This document shows positions 8,932-17,758 of a stretch of 64,000 bases of DNA, in pieces. The notes beneath the pieces are model-generated. The model saw only the letters and a list, made by a program, of their open reading frames with translations. It was not told the DNA's origin and did no database searches. Every line of letters begins with the position of its first letter. The first letter of the stretch is position 1. Origin of the DNA: Veillonella magna DSM 19857 (lineage in GTDB: Bacteria > Bacillota > Negativicutes > Veillonellales > Veillonellaceae). Location of the stretch: contig NZ_AUAN01000003.1 in the NCBI RefSeq assembly GCF_000428745.1, forward strand, positions 1 through 64,000, read 5' to 3'. The translations under genes were made by a program, and so were the position numbers.

Positions 8932-9591
8932 ATGAGAAAATACATAAGTGTAGTCATTGCTATGGTGCTCATGCTGTGTGCGTTGGTACTCGGCGGTTGT
9001 GGCTCCTTATCGTCCACTAATTTTGAAGGCACATGGGCGTATGTGATGCAACCGAATAAGAAGAATGTCGATTATAATTATGATTCGGATATGCTGTATG
9101 TCATTACTATGACAAAGAAAAGTGAGCATACCTATGAATCTACGTTCAGACAATATAAATATGTGAAGAAAGATATTAAATTGTTGAACGAAGAAGAATA
9201 TGCCAAAGGTGATCGCTTTTTCTATTGGTTGTCCATGATTCCGGAGAAGCCTAACGCGGCAGGTGTAATGCCAAAGGTAGAAATAGATTTTGAATTTAAA
9301 CATCTTCCTACGGATATGGAAGCGGTCAAGATGACGGAACGGGATGGCAAGCTATATACGGACGAAGGTACTGAATTTACGTTAGACAGTAAGACAGGTA
9401 ATCTAATTTCCGGTAATCAGACAATGGCTCCTGTAGAAAACGGAGACTTGACGAAGTTCAAGAAAGAAATGCAGCAGCACATTAAGGATTACTTCCAAAA
9501 GAAATACGTGGATACGAAGAAATGGGATATTACGGACTACGTATTTACCGATGCCGGTGATTCAGTTGTGCAAGGTGATTATAAAAAATAA
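8932..9591 (+). CDS. Putative lipoprotein
   Basis: The 219-residue protein has a signal peptide ending in the lipobox VLGGC (Cys near residue 23), then a Lys/Asp/Tyr-rich soluble domain with FEGTWAYVMQP near its start. The wording FxGTW is common in small lipocalin-like or 'DUF' lipoproteins that form a beta barrel, but I cannot name the family. A GGGGGAG ribosome site precedes the ATG. It probably forms an operon with the LppM-like gene. Confidence 0.7.
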   Translation: MRKYISVVIAMVLMLCALVLGGCGSLSSTNFEGTWAYVMQPNKKNVDYNYDSDMLYVITMTKKSEHTYESTFRQYKYVKKDIKLLNEEEYAKGDRFFYWLSMIPEKPNAAGVMPKVEIDFEFKHLPTDMEAVKMTERDGKLYTDEGTEFTLDSKTGNLISGNQTMAPVENGDLTKFKKEMQQHIKDYFQKKYVDTKKWDITDYVFTDAGDSVVQGDYKK

Positions 9592-9730
9592 GTAGGATGA
9601 TTATAACGGTGTGCTTTCTAGGCGTTTATGATGTAAGTTAAGGTTCAATATTCTCTAGCAATTAATTAAACAAGGGAACATTGTATAGAGATCATAGCAG
9701 ATAGCTCCTAGGGAGAGAGGGGGAAATGAA

Positions 9731-10303
9731 GTGAAATCTAAATGGATAGTTTCGTTGTTTGGTGTTATGGGATTGGTCGGATTTATTGGAGCAACAACAG
9801 TTGCTGATGCTGCATTACCGAGCGGTCCTAAGTACACACTCACTCGTGCCGATTATGGGAAATCGTTCGGTACAGCGCCGAGTGCGGCGGATATGAATGT
9901 TATTGGTGTCAATATTGGTACCCCGGTATCTGCGGTGATAAAAAGCCTGGGGAAGCCGGACAGTTGGGAAAATCAAAAGCATGGCCTGTCTGCAATAATC
10001 AGGTATGGTGGGATTGCTTTTGGTCTAATTGGTCGAGGTAATAATGCAACAGTTGCCAACATAGTGCTAACCAATAGGGATGCTACAACTGCCAGGGGTG
10101 TTGCCGTAGGTGATTCTCTCGAAAAAGTGTATGAGGTATACGGAACACCGGATTTTATTATTAAAGAAAAACAAGCCTGGATATACGGTTCTCTAGACCA
10201 TCCTTCGGGTAATCGTACAGGTATTACCTTTGGTTACAACGACAATAACCGAGTAACCGATATTGTGATAGAAAATACAGATGTAACCGGTGATTTATGG
10301 TAG
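9731..10303 (+). CDS. Exported protein with RGxAVGDSxxKVYEVYG motif
   Basis: The 190-residue protein begins at a GTG with a purine-rich ribosome site (GGGAGAGAGGGGG). It has a signal peptide with a likely cut after VADA. The mature part contains two copies of the same idea: GVNIGTPVSAVIKSLGKPD and GVAVGDSLEKVYEVYGTPD, each a 'G-x-S-x-x-x-V-x-x-x-x-G-x-P-D' helix-turn unit like that found in SmpA/OmlA-type and related periplasmic proteins. A convergent minus-strand gene at 10.6-11.1 kb shares the motif, so the two are probably paralogues. Function unknown. Confidence 0.7.
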   Translation: MKSKWIVSLFGVMGLVGFIGATTVADAALPSGPKYTLTRADYGKSFGTAPSAADMNVIGVNIGTPVSAVIKSLGKPDSWENQKHGLSAIIRYGGIAFGLIGRGNNATVANIVLTNRDATTARGVAVGDSLEKVYEVYGTPDFIIKEKQAWIYGSLDHPSGNRTGITFGYNDNNRVTDIVIENTDVTGDLW

Positions 10304-10309
10304 GTAAAC

Positions 10310-10388
10310 AACTGACTAAATTAACTAAAAACTGACCAAACAACTAACCAAACACTGACCAAACTAGCTAAACACTGACCAAAAATTA
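10310..10388. repeat. Short tandem array, ACTGACCAAA-type units
   Basis: Four units of 17-22 bases start near 10310, 10330, 10352 and 10372, each carrying ACTGACYAAA followed by an ACTAA-like tail. They occupy the region just downstream of a stop codon. There are no spacers, so this is a degenerate minisatellite. Confidence 0.7.
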
Positions 10389-10472
10389 ATCCGTGTGCAT
10401 AGATGAGTTTGAAATAGAAAATAGATTAGTGTTAGTTGCTTGGTAGCTGTTGGAATTTTGGAATAAAAATAT

Positions 10473-10517
10473 AAAACCGCTATAACACTAGAGTTATCTA
10501 ATGTTATAGCGGTTTTT
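10473..10517. terminator. Bidirectional terminator between convergent genes
   Basis: A 15-bp perfect stem, AAAACCGCTATAACA with TGTTATAGCGGTTTT (10473-10487 with 10502-10516), has A-rich and T-rich ends. It can serve both the plus-strand exported protein and the minus-strand one. Confidence 0.85.
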
Positions 10518-10550
10518 CAGTAAGGGGTTAACTTATTTGTTTTGCGGGTA

Positions 10551-11147
10551 TTATAACGTGGTTGTAATGGCTACGACTTTTCCTTTATTCACATACATAT
10601 CAAGGGATACGGAATCCATAACACCATTACCAGTAGAAACAGAATACCTATATATTAACTCATACTTTATTTTGTGATTTCCCACATATCCGGTGCCACC
10701 TTCTACATCCAAATCTGTGGGTTGACCATATAAGTTTAATAATTTTGTTTCACTGTCACCGACGGCTAATCCTCTTTTTGTAACTGCACTACGATCAATA
10801 ATTACGGTGGCTATCACAAGTTTCTTATGAGTTGGATCGTTCGTAAAACGACCGGCAATAAAACCTAATCCTTTATAAAATAAAATCTCTTTATCTTCTA
10901 CAACAGAATTAAATCCGCCTTTGTTTTTATCTGGCCCCTTATACATGCCATTGACATTAATATTACCATGATACCGCTCTGTTGGTTCTCCGATATAATT
11001 AATCAATTGACTTTCAGGTATGTAATGAGTAATACCCAGAATATAATTTTCTCCTACCGGTAAAACAATAGTTGGTAATTTTGCTTGAGCCAAGCCTGTA
11101 CAACTTAACATAATAAATAGACTTAAGATGGATATAATTTTTTTCAT
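10551..11147 (-). CDS. Exported protein, paralogue of the convergent neighbour
   Basis: The protein has 198 residues from the chosen ATG, preceded by GGAGGAG at a suitable distance. The upstream in-frame ATG would place coding sequence over that ribosome site. It has a signal peptide (MKKIISILSLFIMLSC...) with cleavage after AQA. The motif RGLAVGDSETKLLNLYGQPTD matches RGVAVGDSLEKVYEVYGTPD of the convergent gene. An earlier ESQLINYIGEPTE looks like a second half-repeat, as in the neighbour. The cysteine in the signal region is not in a convincing lipobox. Function unknown; periplasmic location inferred. Confidence 0.7.
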   Translation of the reverse strand: MKKIISILSLFIMLSCTGLAQAKLPTIVLPVGENYILGITHYIPESQLINYIGEPTERYHGNINVNGMYKGPDKNKGGFNSVVEDKEILFYKGLGFIAGRFTNDPTHKKLVIATVIIDRSAVTKRGLAVGDSETKLLNLYGQPTDLDVEGGTGYVGNHKIKYELIYRYSVSTGNGVMDSVSLDMYVNKGKVVAITTTL

Positions 11148-11211
11148 AACATAACACTCCTCCGTATTAGTCATTCAATTAGGGTAGAGTCGTCATAGTT
11201 AAATGCTTACC

Positions 11212-11646
11212 TTATCCCCCGTAGCGTTCAATGAGGTAATCCATGGCTTCGATGTAACCATCCAAGCCGTGACCACGGATGGTTTTTTCCGCATAGTAGC
11301 CTACATAGGATATGTGTCGGAAGTCTTCGCGTTCCAACGGGTTGGTGATATGCACCTCCACCGTGGGAATGCCGACAGCTTTTAGTGCATCCAGCAAGGC
11401 TACCGATGTATGCGTATAGGCGGCGGGATTGATGACGATGCCATCGTATACGCCGTAGGCAGCTTGGATATAATCGACTAAATCCCCTTCATGATTACTT
11501 TGCTGGCAAGTAACGGTTACGCCGCAATGATTCGCATGGGCTTTGATGCGCTCCAAGAGGGCCGGGTAGGAGGTGCTGCCGTACAGCTGTGGTTCGCGAA
11601 GTCCTAACAGATTGATATTAGGACCGTTGATGATTAAAATGTTCAT
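11212..11646 (-). CDS. aroQ: 3-dehydroquinate dehydratase, type II
   Basis: The type II enzyme removes water from 3-dehydroquinate by a trans mechanism, third step of the shikimate pathway. The 144-residue length is normal. Visible are the N-terminal MNILIINGPNINLLGLREP with the active-site arginine/tyrosine loop, QSNHEGDLVDYI, INPAAYTHTSVALLDAL and the catalytic histidine in VEVHITN. The ATG has AAGGAGGAG upstream and overlaps the end of the aroE-aroK fusion by 29 bases, showing translational coupling. It is the last gene of the operon. Confidence 0.95.
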   Translation of the reverse strand: MNILIINGPNINLLGLREPQLYGSTSYPALLERIKAHANHCGVTVTCQQSNHEGDLVDYIQAAYGVYDGIVINPAAYTHTSVALLDALKAVGIPTVEVHITNPLEREDFRHISYVGYYAEKTIRGHGLDGYIEAMDYLIERYGG

Positions 11647-12874
11647 AAAACTCCTCCTTGATGAAGCGCACGGCGGCCATGGCATCGGTGCAGTCACATT
11701 GGGCTTGCGAAAAGGCTTCGTATAAAGGATAGCGCACGCGAGCCAGTTCACGAAGTCGGCCGATACCGCCGGTGGAGAGAATGCGATCCGCCGTGTCCAA
11801 TGATTCCAACGGTCGCTGAATCCAATAGATGCGTCCGTTTTGGCGAAGCAACGCATAGTTTTCGGGACGGGTGATAACGCCGCCGCCGGTGGCGATGATA
11901 GCGCCGGTTTCTTTGCACACATCATTTAGAATTTCTGTTTCCTTCTCGCGAAAGGCGGGTTCGCCGTGATTCTTAATGTATTGTGACGGATGTTCGTAGC
12001 GTTCTTCAAAGATGGCATCGCAGTCAAGTAAAGGACGACCGGTCTCTTTGGCTAAGGCTTCGCCGATAGTTGTCTTGCCCACGCCGGGCATGCCGATGAG
12101 AATAATATTTTCCTGTGCCGAGCGCATGGCGGTAATCATTTCGCGAATGCGTTCGATGGGAAACTGTGTATTCATAAATAATTCTGCAGCGTACACGCCT
12201 TGGGCAACGAGCATGGGTAACCCGTCGCTGTAGGGAATACCCATCTCTTCGGCATCGATGAGAAGCTGCGTGCGATACGGATTATAAATGACATCGGCTA
12301 CGCCTTCCAAGTGTTTGAAGGGGCGAATATCTATGAGGCGGCGCGGTGATTTGGGATACATGCCTACGGGAGTGGCGTTGATGATGATTTGTGCAGTATC
12401 GTAAAAGTCGGCAATGTCCTCATAGAACGGGGCGTTATGGCGTGATACATGTGTGGTATGAGCGGCCCCTAAATCGGTTACTACCGTGTGGATTGTACCG
12501 GATGTTGCACCGTCGCCGAGGATAAGAACATCCTTGCCGGCTACGTCGATGCCGGCGTTCTTTAATAAAAATACAAAGCCGTTGTAGTCGGTGTTATGCC
12601 CGAACCAACCGTCAGGGCGGCGGACCATGGTGTTTACGCAGCCTATTTTTTTGGCCGTATCGGATAGACGCGTACAATAGGGCATGACATCTTGTTTGTA
12701 AGGAATGGTGATATTAATACCGCGCAGCTCCGGATCGGCTAAGAAGCGTTCCAGCTGATGCGGTTCTTTTTCAAATAAGGTATAAACGGGATTGCCCAGG
12801 GCTGCGTGAATCTCGGGGGAATAACTATGACCCAAGGTTCGCCCCAGCAGTCCGAAGGCCGGTGTATGACTCAT
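11618..12874 (-). CDS. aroE-aroK: Bifunctional shikimate dehydrogenase / shikimate kinase (AroE-AroK fusion)
   Basis: One 418-residue frame carries two enzymes. Residues 1 to about 255 are shikimate dehydrogenase: LGHSYSPEIHAAL binds shikimate, NITIPYKQ has the catalytic lysine, NTDYNGF the aspartate, and ILGDGATSGT is the dinucleotide-binding turn in modified form. Residues from about 258 are shikimate kinase: Walker A GMPGVGKTTIGE, DCDAIFEE, GEPAFREKE with the substrate arginine, ATGGGVI, and RVRYPLY near the end. No stop or frameshift lies between them. The fusion would pass shikimate directly to its kinase. It sits 3 bases after aroC and overlaps aroQ. Confidence 0.94.
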   Translation of the reverse strand: MSHTPAFGLLGRTLGHSYSPEIHAALGNPVYTLFEKEPHQLERFLADPELRGINITIPYKQDVMPYCTRLSDTAKKIGCVNTMVRRPDGWFGHNTDYNGFVFLLKNAGIDVAGKDVLILGDGATSGTIHTVVTDLGAAHTTHVSRHNAPFYEDIADFYDTAQIIINATPVGMYPKSPRRLIDIRPFKHLEGVADVIYNPYRTQLLIDAEEMGIPYSDGLPMLVAQGVYAAELFMNTQFPIERIREMITAMRSAQENIILIGMPGVGKTTIGEALAKETGRPLLDCDAIFEERYEHPSQYIKNHGEPAFREKETEILNDVCKETGAIIATGGGVITRPENYALLRQNGRIYWIQRPLESLDTADRILSTGGIGRLRELARVRYPLYEAFSQAQCDCTDAMAAVRFIKEEFYEHFNHQRS

Positions 12875-12877
12875 TGG

Positions 12878-13972
12878 TTAACGCAGCTCCTTTTTTATTT
12901 CTACTAAAAAGTCTAACAGAACGAGGGCCACGACGGCTTCCACAACGGGAACAGCGCGCACGGCAATGCACGGATCGTGACGACCTTTAATTAAGAGGGA
13001 CGTATTTTCCTGCTTTTCAAAGGAGAAGCTGGGCTGTGGTTTTGAAATCGAAGCGGTAGGCTTCATACCTACGCGCAAGACAATAGGCATACCGTTGGTA
13101 ATACCGCCTTGGATACCGCCGCAGTGATTGGTTATGGTTTTTACGATGCCGTCTTCCAATACAAAGGGATCGTTTTCTTCACTGCCCAGATGATCACAGG
13201 CATCAAAGCCGGTGCCGAAAGCAACACCTTTTACGCCGGGAATACCGAAGATGGCACGGCTCATACGATTTTCGATGCCGTCAAAGTTAGGATTGCCCAT
13301 ACCGGCGGGGATGCCGGTGGCAAATACTTCAATGATGCCGCCGGTGGAATCGGAATCGTTCCGCAGGCGATCCAGTAAATTGATAGCGTTCAGGCGAGCC
13401 GTAGGGGATAGCATGGCAACGGTTTCAAAGCCAGCCTTGTGAAGGGCGTCCATATCGGGCGCGGTGTAGCTTACTTCGTCATCGTTCACCGTGCCTAAGC
13501 GGCGTAGATGCGCACCTACGCGAATACCTTCCTTGGCGAGAAGCTGTAAGGCAATACCGCCGGCACAACATAGTGGTGCCGTAAGACGACCGGAGAAGTG
13601 ACCGCCGCCGCGCATGTCCACGCTATCGCCGTAACGCACGCGCGCCGTATAATCGGCATGCGATGGGCGCGGTACATCGCGCAAATTATTGTAATCTGCC
13701 GATTGCTGATTGGTATTGGCAATATAAAAGGCTAACGGCGATCCGCTGAGCATACCGTCTACGATGCCAGATAGAAATATAGGTTCGTCTGCTTCCTTGC
13801 GCTGTGTGGTGACTAAGCTTTGACCGGGAGCGCGGCGCTTCATAAAGCGGCGCAGTTCTTCCAAATCAATGGTGTGTCCGCAGGGAAGTCCGTCAACGAC
13901 GGCACCGATAGCGGTGCCGTGGGATGTACCGAAGGTGGATATGTGAATGTGAGTACCGAAATCAGAGCTCAT
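12878..13972 (-). CDS. aroC: Chorismate synthase
   Basis: AroC makes chorismate from EPSP using reduced flavin as cofactor. The 364-residue protein has the family signatures FGTSHGTAIGAVVDG, RPSHADYTARVRYG, MRGGGHFSGRLTAPLCCAGG and the C-terminal GRHDPCIAVRAVPVVEA. A GGAGGTAACAG site precedes the ATG. It overlaps the upstream aroA by 11 bases and is followed after 3 bases by aroE-aroK, so translation is coupled. It completes the common aromatic pathway inside one operon. Confidence 0.96.
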   Translation of the reverse strand: MSSDFGTHIHISTFGTSHGTAIGAVVDGLPCGHTIDLEELRRFMKRRAPGQSLVTTQRKEADEPIFLSGIVDGMLSGSPLAFYIANTNQQSADYNNLRDVPRPSHADYTARVRYGDSVDMRGGGHFSGRLTAPLCCAGGIALQLLAKEGIRVGAHLRRLGTVNDDEVSYTAPDMDALHKAGFETVAMLSPTARLNAINLLDRLRNDSDSTGGIIEVFATGIPAGMGNPNFDGIENRMSRAIFGIPGVKGVAFGTGFDACDHLGSEENDPFVLEDGIVKTITNHCGGIQGGITNGMPIVLRVGMKPTASISKPQPSFSFEKQENTSLLIKGRHDPCIAVRAVPVVEAVVALVLLDFLVEIKKELR

Positions 13973-15215
13973 AGCTGTTACCTCCTAACGCTTGCCAATC
14001 ATCAAAGAATTGCGGATACGATTTAGTAATGGCTTCGCTGTCGCTGAGGGTGACGGGATTGTCACTGATGAGGGCCGCCAACGTGCCGGCCATGACAAGG
14101 CGATGGTCATTATAGCAATGGGCGCGGCCCCCCGTAAGTCGGCCGGTGCCGTTTACATACAGCGTGTCGCCGTCGATGTGAGCACTGCCGCCGAGGGAGG
14201 TAATCATCTCCGCCATGGCTGCCAGGCGATCGGATTCCTTGAGACGTAAACGCGCGCCATTGAAGAAGCGGCTTCGTCCTTCGATGCCGCAAGCTAAGAT
14301 GGACAAGATGGGAAGCAAATCCGGACATTGCTCTAAATCTACGTTAAGCGGCAGGGTAGCTTTGCCGGTGGTGGTAAGTCCTTCGGCAGTATAAGTTAAG
14401 GTAGTGCCGGCTTTCTCGATAATGGCGGCACTGCGGCGATCGGCTTGTACGGAATCGGCAGTGAGTCCGGTTACCGTAAAGGTTTGCCCGGTCAGTGCCG
14501 TAGCTACGAGCCAAATGGCTCCGTTCGACCAATCCCCTTCGATGGCATAGTCCTTTACACCGTGATAGTGACTGCCTTCGGGAATATGAAAGGTATCGCC
14601 GGTTACGTTGACGGTGACGCCGAAATCCTGAAGGACGCGAATGGTTAGGCGCACGTAATCACGCGACTGCAAGGGACCTTCACTGATGACGGTAGTTTCC
14701 CCCATCAGCGGAGCGGCGAGAAGCAAACCGGAGAAGAATTGGCTGCTAATGTTGCCGGCCATGGAGAAGGTACCTCCCGAAAGGAGTCCTGTCATGGTGA
14801 AGGGAGGCGCATCCTTGGAAAAGGTAACGCCGTGTGCTTTCATCTGTCCCAGTAAGGGCTCTAACGGACGCTGCGGCAAACGACCTTTTGCATCGACTTC
14901 GGTGGTGCGGCATAAAGCAGCGGCCACGGGAAGTAACAGACGTAAGGTGGTACCCGATTCATGGGGACGTACTTGCCCCGGTGAAGCTGGCGTTGTAATA
15001 GGATGCACACGAACACCGTCTTCGGTTCGTTCGATGGTAGCGCCTAAGCCGCACAGGGAATCTATGGTAGCATCGATGTCGCGAGACGAGCGATGAAATC
15101 GTATATGAGAAGCGGAGTCTGCCAGCGCGGCCGCCATAAGAGCGCGGTGCGCATGAGCCTTCGCAGGGATGGCCTTAATTGTGCCGCCGGGAATAGCAGC
15201 CGTAATGGTGCGCAT
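13962..15215 (-). CDS. aroA: 3-phosphoshikimate 1-carboxyvinyltransferase (EPSP synthase)
   Basis: AroA joins phosphoenolpyruvate to shikimate-3-phosphate. The 417-residue protein shows IPAKAHAHRALMAAALAD, a variant of the N-terminal substrate-binding IPxSKSxxxRALxxAALA; ESGTTLRLLLP in place of the usual N-[AS]-GT-xxRxL; GRLPQRPLEPL; and the C-terminal LRLKESDRLAAMAE and YNDHRLVMAGTLAAL. The wording is typical of anaerobic Firmicutes. AAAGGAGATGAAC precedes the ATG. About 200 bases separate it from aroB upstream, so an additional promoter is possible there. Confidence 0.96.
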   Translation of the reverse strand: MRTITAAIPGGTIKAIPAKAHAHRALMAAALADSASHIRFHRSSRDIDATIDSLCGLGATIERTEDGVRVHPITTPASPGQVRPHESGTTLRLLLPVAAALCRTTEVDAKGRLPQRPLEPLLGQMKAHGVTFSKDAPPFTMTGLLSGGTFSMAGNISSQFFSGLLLAAPLMGETTVISEGPLQSRDYVRLTIRVLQDFGVTVNVTGDTFHIPEGSHYHGVKDYAIEGDWSNGAIWLVATALTGQTFTVTGLTADSVQADRRSAAIIEKAGTTLTYTAEGLTTTGKATLPLNVDLEQCPDLLPILSILACGIEGRSRFFNGARLRLKESDRLAAMAEMITSLGGSAHIDGDTLYVNGTGRLTGGRAHCYNDHRLVMAGTLAALISDNPVTLSDSEAITKSYPQFFDDWQALGGNSYEL

Positions 15216-15234
15216 AGTTCATCTCCTTTAGTAA

Positions 15235-15263
15235 CGTATAATAACGTAATATACAGTAATCAA
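15235..15263 (-). promoter_or_regulatory. Possible internal promoter before aroA
   Basis: On the minus strand TTGATT and TATACG are 17 bases apart, ending about 20 bases before aroA. The aroB-aroA gap (15216-15413) also holds a 9-bp perfect inverted repeat, ATTCAATTA / TAATTGAAT (15289-15297 with 15311-15319). Both suggest a control point, but neither is a strong signal. Confidence 0.35.
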
Positions 15264-15413
15264 TTATATACTATATACCTACATGCCAATTCAATTACAT
15301 GTGTACCTACTAATTGAATAGTAAGGGTACGATGTATACATCAACGGCAGGCTGATCCGATTATAGACTCATCCAATGTTAAAAATACTATGTGTTGCTT
15401 AATGGTATAGTAA

Positions 15414-16571
15414 TCAAACATCGGCTAAGGAGGCCGTTAATTGTTCGGCCAAGGTTGCATGCGGTACAGTGATGCGTTCACTGTGACCGTGTGATGTAGG
15501 TACGATAATAGTCACATCAAGACCGTGACTTTTTTTGTCGTGACGGGCAGCTTCCAATACATAGTCCAGCGGCACCTCGGTCGTCACCGGTAGATGATGA
15601 GCGCGGAGCAGTTCGATGAGCTGCCGATATTCTTCGGCAGGCAGACCGTAATGGGTGAATCCCAAATGAGCCATCAAGGCGATCCCGATGGCAACGGCGT
15701 AGCCGTGAGGCATCGTGTAATGACTGTATTTTTCTAAGCCGTGCGCCAAGGTGTGACCGAGATTTAATAATTGGCGCTGCCCTTGTTCCGTTTCGTCCGC
15801 CGCTACAATGCGTGCCTTGGCGGCAACGCAGTGGGCGATGACATCGGTCAGATGTGAGCTTTGTGGTGTTAACGGCTCCTTAGTAAGCAAGCCCAGTAAG
15901 GCCGGATTATCCAGAAAGGTGTACTTCACAACTTCACCGCAGCCACCGATGAATTCTTCCCTGGGTAAGGTGTGAAGCACATCGGGATCACAAAATACGG
16001 CACGAGGCTGTTTAAAGGCACCCCACAAATTTTTACCGGCCGGTAAATTAACCGCTGTTTTACCGCCTACGGAGGAATCGACCATAGCCAATAGCGACGT
16101 GGGAATCTGCACGTACGCAATGCCGCGCATGTAAGTGGCAGCGGCAAAGCCGGTAATGTCACCGACAACTCCACCGCCGAGGGCAATGAGAACATCGCGG
16201 CGTGTTATGCAGTGATCGGCTAAAAAGTTGAGTATGTGCAGTAGTTGCTCCGGACTTTTTGATTCTTCCCCCGCCGGCAAGGTATATACCAAGGGCTCGT
16301 AATCGGCGGCTTGTAAGCTGCTTACGAGGCTATCCACATATAAAGGTCCCACATGGGTGTCGGTAATGATGACAGGATGACCGGCTACGGCCAACGCACG
16401 CATATGATGACCGACGGTGGCTAACAGACCGTGTTCGATGTGAACGGTATAGGCCGGCTCGGTATGAACCACAATGCGCCGCGTGTCACTGTGAAGCGCC
16501 GGTGCTTCCGTGCCGGCGGTGTGCGTTGCTGTGACCGATTCGTTCGTTGGGTGATGCAGTGAAGCTTTCAT
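15414..16571 (-). CDS. aroB: 3-dehydroquinate synthase
   Basis: AroB cyclises DAHP to 3-dehydroquinate using NAD and a divalent metal. Seen are PAGEESKSPEQL, the NAD-binding ALGGGVVGDITGFAAATYMRG, VDSSVGGKTAVN, and the metal ligands in GGCGEVVKY and NLGHTLAHGLEKYS. The conserved part begins near residue 33 (IVVHTEPAYTVHIEHG); the first 30 residues are a Thr/Ala/His-rich extension. The ATG with AGGAGG five bases upstream supports the long form. It is 9 bases downstream of aroF. Confidence 0.95.
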   Translation of the reverse strand: MKASLHHPTNESVTATHTAGTEAPALHSDTRRIVVHTEPAYTVHIEHGLLATVGHHMRALAVAGHPVIITDTHVGPLYVDSLVSSLQAADYEPLVYTLPAGEESKSPEQLLHILNFLADHCITRRDVLIALGGGVVGDITGFAAATYMRGIAYVQIPTSLLAMVDSSVGGKTAVNLPAGKNLWGAFKQPRAVFCDPDVLHTLPREEFIGGCGEVVKYTFLDNPALLGLLTKEPLTPQSSHLTDVIAHCVAAKARIVAADETEQGQRQLLNLGHTLAHGLEKYSHYTMPHGYAVAIGIALMAHLGFTHYGLPAEEYRQLIELLRAHHLPVTTEVPLDYVLEAARHDKKSHGLDVTIIVPTSHGHSERITVPHATLAEQLTASLADV

Positions 16572-16580
16572 GAGAGCCTC

Positions 16581-17585
16581 CTAGCGGCGAAGCGCATTGC
16601 GCAAAGCTGTTACATCGCGAGTGACTTCATCGAAGGCATCCGGTGTCAAGGCTTGCGGTCCGTCGCATAATGCTTTGGCCGGATTGTTGTGCACTTCAAT
16701 GATTAAACCGTCTGCACCGGCACCGGTCGCGGCCAAGGATAAGGGATGTACCATGCGGCTCATGCCGGCGGCATGACTGGGGTCGATGATTACCGGTAAA
16801 TGCGTCAGCTCGTGCATCATGGGAATGGCGGTGACATCCAAGGTATTGCGCGTTTTCGTTTCGAAGGTGCGAATGCCGCGTTCGCAAAGCACTACCTGAT
16901 GGTTGCCTTCGCTCATAATGTATTCTGCTGCCATCAACCACTCTTCGTATGTGGCACTGAGACCGCGTTTTAAGAGGACCGGTTTATCCAATTTGCCCAC
17001 TTCCTTGAGCAAGGTGAAGTTTTGCATATTGCGCGCGCCGATTTGCAGCATGTCTACGTCTTCGAATAGGGGCAACTGGGAAATGTCCATAATTTCCGAT
17101 ACGATGGGCAGTCCCGTTTCTTTTTTTGCTTCTAACAATAATTCAATACCGTCGGCCCCCATGCCCTGGAAGGAGTACGGGGAGGAACGAGGTTTGAACG
17201 CACCGCCGCGAAGGATGGTAGCACCGGATGCTTTTACCTGTTGGGCAATATCAATAATTTGTTCGCGAGATTCTACGGAGCACGGGCCGGCGATCATAGC
17301 GAAGTGACCACCGCCGATTTTAACACCGCTTACATCGACTACGGTATCTTCCGGATGAAGGCGACGCGTTGCATTTTTGTACGGTTCCTGAATGCGCGTA
17401 ATTTTTTCTACTACCGGCATAGACTCGATGAGTCGGCCGTCGAGAGAGGAGGTATCACCGATTAAACCGATAAGGGTATATTTTTCCCCAATCCATGTAC
17501 GCACCTGCAGGCCGAACGACTCCAGCCATAAAATTAAACTCTGAATCTCTTCTTCTCTTGCGTTTTGTTTTACTGTTACAATCAT
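16581..17585 (-). CDS. aroF: 3-deoxy-7-phosphoheptulonate (DAHP) synthase, type I-beta with regulatory N-domain
   Basis: This enzyme starts aromatic biosynthesis from phosphoenolpyruvate and erythrose-4-phosphate. The first about 70 residues form a ferredoxin-like regulatory domain ([18 protein letters not shown]), as in the Thermotoga-type enzymes, followed by the barrel with [45 protein letters not shown] and DPSHAAG. The length of 334 residues is normal for that class. The ATG has TTTTGGAGGTC upstream. It is the first enzyme gene of the operon and lies 70 bases after a terminator preceded by an aromatic-rich leader peptide, which is where one expects attenuation control. Confidence 0.95.
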   Translation of the reverse strand: MIVTVKQNAREEEIQSLILWLESFGLQVRTWIGEKYTLIGLIGDTSSLDGRLIESMPVVEKITRIQEPYKNATRRLHPEDTVVDVSGVKIGGGHFAMIAGPCSVESREQIIDIAQQVKASGATILRGGAFKPRSSPYSFQGMGADGIELLLEAKKETGLPIVSEIMDISQLPLFEDVDMLQIGARNMQNFTLLKEVGKLDKPVLLKRGLSATYEEWLMAAEYIMSEGNHQVVLCERGIRTFETKTRNTLDVTAIPMMHELTHLPVIIDPSHAAGMSRMVHPLSLAATGAGADGLIIEVHNNPAKALCDGPQALTPDAFDEVTRDVTALRNALRR

Positions 17586-17647
17586 GGTTATGACCTCCAA
17601 AACAATGTACCATTCTACTATTCTACACAATATAGTTACACGCTACA

Positions 17648-17691
17648 GCAAAATAAAAAGGCTACCCGTAAGGATGTACGGGTAGCCTTTT
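17648..17691 (-). terminator. Attenuator terminator upstream of aroF
   Basis: A 15-bp perfect stem (arms 17677-17691 and 17656-17670, AAAAGGCTACCCGTA / TACGGGTAGCCTTTT in the transcript) has a 6-base loop and is followed by TATTTTG. It lies after the leader-peptide stop codon and before aroF, in the transcription direction of the aro operon. It can also be read as the end of the nrdAB transcript, but its place after the leader frame and its complementarity to the leader favour an attenuator. Confidence 0.85.
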
Positions 17692-17758
17692 GGCTTTATA
17701 AGCGCGTTGGATTACTTAACCGAAGTTTTAGCGCAGCCCAAACAATCCTTACCAATAG
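17662..17758 (-). promoter_or_regulatory. Candidate antiterminator pairing of the aro leader
   Basis: The leader segment at 17745-17758 can pair with 17662-17675, which is the terminator loop plus most of its 3' arm: 13 of 14 positions pair, including eight consecutive Watson-Crick pairs (GUAAGGAU with AUCCUUAC) and two G-U. A competing upstream hairpin brings 17790-17797 (GCAGCCCA in the transcript) to 17733-17740 (TGGGCUGC), with an inner stem 17761-17767 / 17749-17755. The aromatic codons lie at 17766-17789, in the first arm of that hairpin, so a stalled ribosome would open it and free the antiterminator. Confidence 0.65.

Noticed and set aside
11647-11925. Longer aroQ start inside the aroE-aroK gene
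   Set aside because: The extra 93 residues are an out-of-frame reading of the kinase half; the internal ATG has AAGGAGGAG and gives the exact type II length.
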